DNA of 64,000 bases from JAPLDA01 sp043783155 (GTDB lineage Bacteria; Bacteroidota; Bacteroidia; AKYH767-A; 2013-40CM-41-45): assembly GCA_043783155.1 (NCBI GenBank), contig JAYVZS010000029.1:1-64000 (forward strand), in the 5' to 3' direction. The notes under the pieces are model-generated. The model was given only the letters and a program-made list of their open reading frames with translations. It was not told the DNA's origin and made no database searches. The position numbers were made by a program, and so were the translations under genes. Shown here piece by piece: positions 58,395-64,000 of the stretch (position 1 is its first letter; each line of letters opens with the position of its first letter).

Positions 58395-60767
58395 TTATTT
58401 TTTTCTTCTCTTCTTTTCTCCGTAAAATTGTGGGCTTTTTCGTGCCGGGCCTCGTTGTTTCACGTTTTTATTTCCGCCGCCGCTTCTTGTATCTCGTTTT
58501 TTGTCGCTAACCATCCTGCTGCCATCGCCGTTTACAATACGGAAGTCAATTTGTTTTCTCACGAGATCTGTGCGCACAATTTGAATCTTCACATTATCGC
58601 CAAGTTGGTATTTTCGTTTCGTGCGGCTTCCGGTTATGCAGTAGTTTGTTTCGTCAAATTCATAAAAGTCATCCTCAATATCACGCAGACGAATCATACC
58701 CTCACATTTGTTCTCAATAATCTCAACATAAATTCCCCACTCGGTTACGCCACTGATGATGCCGTCAAATATTTCCCCGAGTTTGTCTTGTAAAAATTCC
58801 ACCTGTTTGTATTTGATGGATGCACGCTCCGCTTCCGATGCGCGTATTTCCATTTGTGTGCTGTGCTTGCATTGTTTCTCCAGCAATTCAGCGTCAACAC
58901 CCGCGCCGCCATTTTGGTAATGTTCAAGCAAACGATGAACAAGCACATCGGGATATCGTCTGATGGGCGATGTGAAGTGCGTATAATAATCGAATGCCAA
59001 TCCGTAGTGGCCGATATTTTCTGTGGTGTACAACGCTTTGCTCATCGTACGAATGGCAAGTTGTTCGAGAACATTTTGTTCTTTCTTTCCGCGCAGACTT
59101 TTCATTAAATCGTTGAGTGAGTGCGCAACCTCTTTGTCGTTGTCTGTCTTCAATTGATAACCCCACTTGCCAGCGAACTTCGCGAAGTTCAGCAACCGGT
59201 CGCTTACCGGCCCATCGTGAATACGATAAACGAACGGCCGTTTTTCTATCGTCACAACCTCGGCTTGCGCTTTTGTCTTGATTCTTACATCTTGATTCTT
59301 GACTCTCGACTTCTTCCCGATCAACTCCGCCACCGACCGATTCGCAAGCAGCATGAACTCTTCAATAAGTTTGTTCGAGTCTTTATTTTCTTTCAGGAAA
59401 ACACCGAGTGGTTTTCCTTTTTCGTCAAGTTTAAACTTTACTTCTAACTTTTCAAAAGCGATCGCGCCCTTTTTGAAACGTTCGGCGCGAAGTTTTTTCG
59501 CGAGATCATTCAGCGTCAAAATTTCTTCGACCAATTCTCCTTTGCCGGTTTCGATTACCGCCTGCGCATCTTCATACGCAAAACGTTTATCAGAATGAAT
59601 AACGGTTTTACCAATCCACTGATTGAGCACCTGAGCCCCTTCATTCATTTCGAAGATGGCGGAGAAACACAATTTGTCTTCATTCGGTCGAAGCGAACAA
59701 ACGCCATTCGATAATTTTTCCGGAAGCATGGGAATCACCCTGTCCACAAGATACACTGACGTACCCCTGTCGTATGCTTCCTTATCTAATTGCGAAGACG
59801 GCCTTACATAATGTGAAACGTCCGCGATGTGAACACCAATTTCCCAATTGCCGTTTTGCAATTTCTGTATTGAAAGCGCGTCATCAAAATCTTTTGCGTC
59901 CGCGGGATCGATCGTGAACGTGGTGATGTTCCGAATGTCTTTTCGTTTTTTTATTTCAGCCGCATCGGGTTCAAGCGGAATTTGTTCCGCCTCCAATTCC
60001 ACATGTTTCGGGAACTCAAGCGGGAAACCGAATTCCGAAAGAATGGAATTCATCTCTACATCGTTGTCGCCCGGCCAACCGAGCAGTCGCGTAATCTTAC
60101 CGATCGGATTTTTTGTTCCTTTCGGCCAGTCAGAAATTTCTGCGATTACCTTTTGTCCATGTTGCGCTTCGCCGATCAGGTGTTGAGGAATAAAAATATC
60201 AACCAACATCTTGTTGCTGTCGGGCACCACAAAAGCATATTTACCAGAAAGCTGAACGGTGCCTGCGAACTCTGTCTTGGCACGCTCAAGCACATCCACA
60301 ACTTCGCCTTCGAGTCGCTGGTTTTTATGACGCGCATAGAGATAAATTTTTACACGGTCTCCATTCAGCGCATTCTTCACATTGCTTGGAGCGATGAAAA
60401 TATCATCTTCGTCATTCTCACTTAACAGGTAAGCGGCGCCACCGGAAGTAATGTCGATGATGCCTTCCATGTAAGCATGCTTGGGCTTCAGTTTGTAACT
60501 GCCGCGATCGGCTTCTATCAAGTCTCCTTTATCAACAAGCTGGTTGAGGAGAAATTCAATTTCCTTTTTCAATTCACCGCTGATTCCATCCGATGTTACG
60601 TCGGGATTGACGAACTCTCGTATGTAAGAAATATAATTTTGCTTGAGTTGTTTTGCAAGCTGCTTGTGATTGAAGGTCTTGTTGGGATGACGGCTGAAGA
60701 CCTTGAGCACCTCGTCCAGCACGAATTGCTGCGTCGGTTGCGCGGTTGATTTTGATTTTTTACCCAT
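58395..60767 (-). CDS. rnr: Ribonuclease R
   Basis: A 790-residue exoribonuclease. In order it has an N-terminal winged helix (FVLDEVLKVFSRHPNKTFNH), cold-shock domains, the RNB catalytic core with FTIDPADAKDFDDALS (metal-binding aspartates near residue 290), the later HFTSPIRRYPDVLVHRLL, an S1 domain (GIISGVTEWGIYVEI) and a very basic tail (KNVKQRGPARKSPQFYG...KKRRKK). It degrades structured RNA 3'-5'. Length and domain order are normal. Confidence 0.96.
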   Translation of the reverse strand: MGKKSKSTAQPTQQFVLDEVLKVFSRHPNKTFNHKQLAKQLKQNYISYIREFVNPDVTSDGISGELKKEIEFLLNQLVDKGDLIEADRGSYKLKPKHAYMEGIIDITSGGAAYLLSENDEDDIFIAPSNVKNALNGDRVKIYLYARHKNQRLEGEVVDVLERAKTEFAGTVQLSGKYAFVVPDSNKMLVDIFIPQHLIGEAQHGQKVIAEISDWPKGTKNPIGKITRLLGWPGDNDVEMNSILSEFGFPLEFPKHVELEAEQIPLEPDAAEIKKRKDIRNITTFTIDPADAKDFDDALSIQKLQNGNWEIGVHIADVSHYVRPSSQLDKEAYDRGTSVYLVDRVIPMLPEKLSNGVCSLRPNEDKLCFSAIFEMNEGAQVLNQWIGKTVIHSDKRFAYEDAQAVIETGKGELVEEILTLNDLAKKLRAERFKKGAIAFEKLEVKFKLDEKGKPLGVFLKENKDSNKLIEEFMLLANRSVAELIGKKSRVKNQDVRIKTKAQAEVVTIEKRPFVYRIHDGPVSDRLLNFAKFAGKWGYQLKTDNDKEVAHSLNDLMKSLRGKKEQNVLEQLAIRTMSKALYTTENIGHYGLAFDYYTHFTSPIRRYPDVLVHRLLEHYQNGGAGVDAELLEKQCKHSTQMEIRASEAERASIKYKQVEFLQDKLGEIFDGIISGVTEWGIYVEIIENKCEGMIRLRDIEDDFYEFDETNYCITGSRTKRKYQLGDNVKIQIVRTDLVRKQIDFRIVNGDGSRMVSDKKRDTRSGGGNKNVKQRGPARKSPQFYGEKKRRKK

Positions 60768-60981
60768 CAGGGATTAATAATTTTTAGAAAGATAAAAATA
60801 GAATCTGAATTGCAATATAAAACAGGCTACTCTGAAATGTTATGAGTAGGGTACTGAAGAAATACGGGGTGAAAATTGTGAAAAAAACGTTTCAAAACTT
60901 TTAAGATAACGGGAATCGAGGGGGGTTCATTTTAGTTACTTTAGCGCAAACTAATATTCACTTTTACCAAACAAAAAAATC

Positions 60982-61881
60982 ATGGAAACACAGAATCCAA
61001 ATCAAAAAAAGGGTGGAGGGACCCTTTGGATCATTTTACTTTTATTGTCGGTGATACTCAACATTTACCAATGGAGAAACCACTCAACCGAGATTACGGC
61101 TTTTGAGCAGAAGGTTGACACGCTCTACATCGAACGCACCAACTTTGAAAAGGAACTGGTGGAAACACGTGCCGAGCTCAATAAATACCAGGGCATTTCT
61201 TCAAACCTCGATAGCTTGCTGAAAGAAGCCAATGGAAAAATTGACGAGGAGGAAAAAAAGCTTCGCAGTCTTACGCGTAAGGAGAGAAACGATGTTGAAC
61301 TCAATAAGAAGCTTAAGGAACAACTGGCAGATCTGCAAACATTGCGCGATGACTACCTTGGAAGAATTGATTCGTTGCTGATGGTGACAAAACAATTGCA
61401 GACAGACAAGGAACAATTGACAGGAACGGTTGAACATCTTTCCAAGAACTTGGAAACAACGGTGGCCACAGCATCCATGTTGAAAACAGAATACATTAAG
61501 ACCAAATCATACAAGCGTAAAAACAGCGGCAAGTTCGTTGAAACCGCAATGGCAAAACGAACACATAAACTCGAAGTGTGTTTTGATGTGTTGGATAACA
61601 AGATCGCGAAAGCGGGTGATAAAAATGTTTACCTGAAAATTACAGAACCGGGCGGTAAGCCAATCGGAAATAAGGGATCGGGCTCATCATCGTTCAAAAC
61701 CGCTGGCGGTGAAGAGGTGATGTATGCTTCAACCACAACCATTAATTACACGGGAGCCAAGCAGAACGTATGTCTTAACTATGAAGAGAAGGAAGACAAG
61801 ATGTTTCCTCCGGGAACATACCTGCTCGAAGTGTATGTTGATGGTAACCTGAGCGGAGCAAGCTCTTATGTGCTGAAGTAA
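60982..61881 (+). CDS. Membrane-anchored coiled-coil protein of unknown function
   Basis: A 299-residue protein: a short cytoplasmic head, one helix (about 14-29, TLWIILLLLSVILNIY), a coiled coil (about 35-165, with KVDTLYIERTNFEKELVETR and similar heptads), then a globular C-terminal domain (about 175-299) with two cysteines and ending SGASSYVLK. Similar proteins are widespread in Bacteroidota without a known role. It is monocistronic, divergent from rnr, and ends at a terminator. Confidence 0.75.
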   Translation: METQNPNQKKGGGTLWIILLLLSVILNIYQWRNHSTEITAFEQKVDTLYIERTNFEKELVETRAELNKYQGISSNLDSLLKEANGKIDEEEKKLRSLTRKERNDVELNKKLKEQLADLQTLRDDYLGRIDSLLMVTKQLQTDKEQLTGTVEHLSKNLETTVATASMLKTEYIKTKSYKRKNSGKFVETAMAKRTHKLEVCFDVLDNKIAKAGDKNVYLKITEPGGKPIGNKGSGSSSFKTAGGEEVMYASTTTINYTGAKQNVCLNYEEKEDKMFPPGTYLLEVYVDGNLSGASSYVLK

Positions 61882-61896
61882 AAATAAAATTTTATG

Positions 61897-61934
61897 AAGA
61901 AACCCTTCTTGTCAATTTGCAGGAGGGGTTTCTT
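61897..61934 (+). terminator. Terminator between the coiled-coil gene and the thioredoxin gene
   Basis: AAGAAACCC (61897-61905) pairs with GGGTTTCTT (61926-61934), followed by TTTT. It lies between convergent genes and probably serves both. Confidence 0.75.
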
Positions 61935-61936
61935 TT

Positions 61937-62230
61937 TTAAATGAGATTATCGAAGATTCTGATCAAAGAAGGCGCGGTATCAAAACCACGCATGCGCCAG
62001 ATTTCTTTTCCGTTTTTTAAAAGCATGAGCGTGGGAACGCTCATCACATGCTGTTCCCGCGCAACATCGGGCATTTCGTCAATATCAACTTTCTGAAGAA
62101 TAATTTTCCCCGAATAATTTTTGATGACGTCATCGAGAATCGGCTCCACCCACTTACAGGGTTCGCACCAGGTTGCGTAAAAGTCAACCAATACGAATTG
62201 TCCGGACGAATCGGTTTCTGAAAAATTCAT
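61937..62230 (-). CDS. Thioredoxin
   Basis: A 97-residue thioredoxin-fold protein with the redox motif W21-C22-E-P-C25 (YATWCEPCKW) and the cis-Pro region VPTLMLLKNG. It is cytoplasmic (no signal). WCEPC replaces the canonical WCGPC, so redox potential may differ. It lies 39 nt downstream of the MBL/rhodanese gene and is probably in its operon, giving reducing power for persulfide chemistry. Confidence 0.88.
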   Translation of the reverse strand: MNFSETDSSGQFVLVDFYATWCEPCKWVEPILDDVIKNYSGKIILQKVDIDEMPDVAREQHVMSVPTLMLLKNGKEIWRMRGFDTAPSLIRIFDNLI

Positions 62231-62269
62231 TTGCGAAAGAAAAAATTTTATACAGTGAAAACGAAAAAA

Positions 62270-63667
62270 CTAATCCGTAATTAAATTAGCGGGAACCCCC
62301 GTTTCAACGGGAACATTTGTCTGCTTAATTTTTCCCCAACCACCGGATACATTTATAATGTTGTTGAACCCGTTTGCCTTGAGAATGCTTGCCGCAATCA
62401 CGGAACGATAGCCGCCTGCGCAATGAACATACAACGTCTCGTCTTTATCAAGGGAATTCAGACTGACCGGAAGCGCAGCAAGAGGAATAACCGTTGCGTT
62501 TTTAATATGCCCGCTTTCCGCTTCCGAAATTTTCCGAACATCTAAAACAGAAACGCCATCAGCAACAGATTGTGCAAAAGAGAAGGCATCAACAGAAGCG
62601 ATAGTGTCTATCGGTTTGCCCGCGTTTTTCCAGGCATCAAAACCACCGGCAAGAAATCCCTTTATATTTTCGTAACCGACACGGGCAAGACGGAGAATGG
62701 ATTCTTCTTCTGTGCCGTTATCGCAAACAACAATCAATGATTTATTAATGTCAATCAATGTCCCAACCCAAATCGCAAACATGCCATCAAGGCCAATGTG
62801 TAACGAACCCTTCACAAACCCTTTTTCAAAAACATGGTTGACGCGTGTGTCAAGAACCAGCGCACCGTTTTTAATTTCGCGTTCGAAAGCATCAACAGGT
62901 ATCGACACCACATTTTTTTTCATAACATCATCAATCGCATCATAGCCCTGTTTATTAATTCTTGCATCGCTAAAAAAATATGCAGGCGGAGGAAGCAAAC
63001 CTTCCGTCAGTTCTTTCACCAACGCATCTTTGCTGGTTGCAAGCAAGGCATAGTTGGTTTTCTTCTGGTGTCCGATGGTGCTCCACGTTTCTTTTCCCAT
63101 ACTTTTTCCGCAGGCCGATCCGGGACCGTGCGCAGGATACACCAGCACCTCATCAGGAAGAATTTTTATTTTGTTGTTTAATGAATCATACATCATTCCA
63201 GCCAATTCTTCTTTAGTTATTTTTCCATCCAACAAATCGGGACGGCCTACATCACCCACAAATAAAGTGTCGCCGGTGAATATGCAGTATTCCTGGTAGC
63301 TTTCATCAAGCAATAAATAACAGGTTGATTCGGGAGTGTGACCGGGTGTATGGATGGCGCGAAGAGTGGTGTCACCGATTTTAAACTCTTCACCGTCTTT
63401 TGCATTGTACGATTTGTAATTTGTTTCTGCGAGAGGGCCGAAAACAATTTGTGCTCCGGTTTTTTTTGCAAGATCAATATGACCGGAAATAAAGTCAGCG
63501 TGAAAATGCGTTTCGAAAACATATTTGATTTTTGTTCCGCGCTGTTTCGCTAATTCAAGATAGGGCTCTGACTCACGAATCGGATCAATGATTGCGGCTT
63601 CACCGTTCGATTCGATGTAATAAGCCGCCTCTGCGAGACAATTGGTGTAAAGTTGTTGAACGTACAT
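62270..63667 (-). CDS. MBL-fold persulfide-dioxygenase-like protein with two rhodanese domains
   Basis: A 465-residue protein. Residues about 1-245 are an ETHE1/glyoxalase-II-like metallo-beta-lactamase domain with H54, H56, D58 and H63 in THFHADFISGH, then HTPGHTPESTC and FTGDTLFVGDVGRPDL. Two rhodanese domains follow: the first has VVCDNGTEEES and the second an active-site Cys in VHCAGGYRSVIA. This is the domain layout of CstB-type enzymes that oxidise persulfide and release sulfite or thiosulfate. The neighbours (thioredoxin; TauE-like exporter) fit a sulfide detoxification role. Confidence 0.9.
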   Translation of the reverse strand: MYVQQLYTNCLAEAAYYIESNGEAAIIDPIRESEPYLELAKQRGTKIKYVFETHFHADFISGHIDLAKKTGAQIVFGPLAETNYKSYNAKDGEEFKIGDTTLRAIHTPGHTPESTCYLLLDESYQEYCIFTGDTLFVGDVGRPDLLDGKITKEELAGMMYDSLNNKIKILPDEVLVYPAHGPGSACGKSMGKETWSTIGHQKKTNYALLATSKDALVKELTEGLLPPPAYFFSDARINKQGYDAIDDVMKKNVVSIPVDAFEREIKNGALVLDTRVNHVFEKGFVKGSLHIGLDGMFAIWVGTLIDINKSLIVVCDNGTEEESILRLARVGYENIKGFLAGGFDAWKNAGKPIDTIASVDAFSFAQSVADGVSVLDVRKISEAESGHIKNATVIPLAALPVSLNSLDKDETLYVHCAGGYRSVIAASILKANGFNNIINVSGGWGKIKQTNVPVETGVPANLITD

Positions 63668-63766
63668 GTTTTTAGTTGTTGGTAATTTAGTTCAGGATTC
63701 GGAAATTTTGTCTACCAGCGTTTTCTCTCTCCGAACGAATTACTTCCCGCTTTATAATTTATAGGG

Positions 63767-63774
63767 CAAAGGTA
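63767..63774 (-). promoter_or_regulatory. Putative -7 element of the MBL/rhodanese gene
   Basis: On the minus strand TACCTTTG matches TANNTTTG, 99 nt before the MBL ATG and just after the TauE stop, which would allow separate transcription. No -33 TTTG is obvious. Confidence 0.35.
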
Positions 63775-63792
63775 GGGCTTTTGCCCGAAGGA

Positions 63793-64000
63793 TTATTGAA
63801 AAAACAGTTCACGGATTACAATGTAGCAGCCCATTGCGAGTACAAACCACCCGAACAGCGGCTTTAGACGAGGTGCGGGAATGAAACGGGCGATGTTGCT
63901 TCCGAGGATAATTCCGGCAATCGAAAATGCGCAGAACTTGAACAGGAACACCCAGTCAATCACGTTTTGATTGTGCAAATCTCCAATGAAACCAACAAAT
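63793..64000 (-). CDS. TauE/SafE-type sulfite exporter (C-terminal fragment, cut by window end)
   Basis: The minus strand is open from the window end; the visible 68 codons read FVGFIGDLHNQNVIDWVFLF followed by two hydrophobic helices (KFCAFSIAGIILGSNIARFI and FGWFVLAMGCYIVIRELFF). The GxxxGSxIA stretch and final helix are typical of the TauE/SafE exporter C-terminus. The 5' part lies beyond 64000. Its position ahead of a persulfide dioxygenase-like gene supports export of sulfite or thiosulfate. Confidence 0.7.
   Translation of the reverse strand, partial: FVGFIGDLHNQNVIDWVFLFKFCAFSIAGIILGSNIARFIPAPRLKPLFGWFVLAMGCYIVIRELFFQ

Overview
The window reads as a chromosomal segment of a Bacteroidota bacterium. 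Supporting signs are type IX secretion C-terminal sorting domains, ExbB-ExbD-ExbD-TonB, DUF2911, DUF5777 and DUF1223 proteins, lipoproteins with SSC-type lipoboxes, almost no Shine-Dalgarno sequences, and several matches to the Bacteroidota promoter (TTTG, about 19 nt, TANNTTTG). Genus and species cannot be named from the sequence alone.

Layout. 1-4729 (minus) is the first complex I block, nuoA-B-C-D-H-I-J, cut by the window start and lacking nuoE, F and G; nuoL-M-N form a second block at 35428-40351 with their own promoter. moaA (4906) diverges from nuoA through overlapping promoters. polA (6064-8979) follows an orphan MNT nucleotidyltransferase and a 26-codon ORF. 10395-14121 is a compact, AT-rich defence-like operon: a DNA methyltransferase fused to an SNase-like domain, a DUF262 protein, a HEPN RNase of the MAE_28990/MAE_18760 type, and an MjaI-like restriction enzyme. 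14278-21266 holds a secreted lamin-tail protein, asd, a long PurF-like protein and a two-component system. 21414-24025 is a surface module of three proteins with CxxxxCH/CxxxxxCH motifs plus a DUF5777 barrel. 24979-29393 is a kynurenine/aminomuconate degradation locus (ACMSD, HAAO, an unusual SDR, a DUF4258 protein, AMSDH). 29427-35248 is an exbB-exbD-exbD-tonB-PstS-TPR operon.

From 40598 rightwards: a small charged protein, an APC permease, a DUF2911 protein, a PIG-L deacetylase/38-aa membrane protein/SSS symporter operon, a secreted S8 protease group, an M28 peptidase and rpiB. A 547-bp gene-free, motif-rich region precedes nadA. Then come a MORN-repeat protein, tRNA-Lys(CTT), a seven-repeat type IX-secreted protein, rnr, a coiled-coil membrane protein, and a sulfur cluster (thioredoxin, persulfide-dioxygenase-like MBL/rhodanese protein, TauE-like exporter cut by the window end).

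The genome carries several families of short palindromic intergenic repeats. In the nuo operon two families alternate in the gene junctions; elsewhere repeat copies have entered reading frames (an inverted pair inside the polA linker; the signal-peptide region of the MORN protein). The strongest candidate for an under-described system is the four-gene cluster at 10395-14121.
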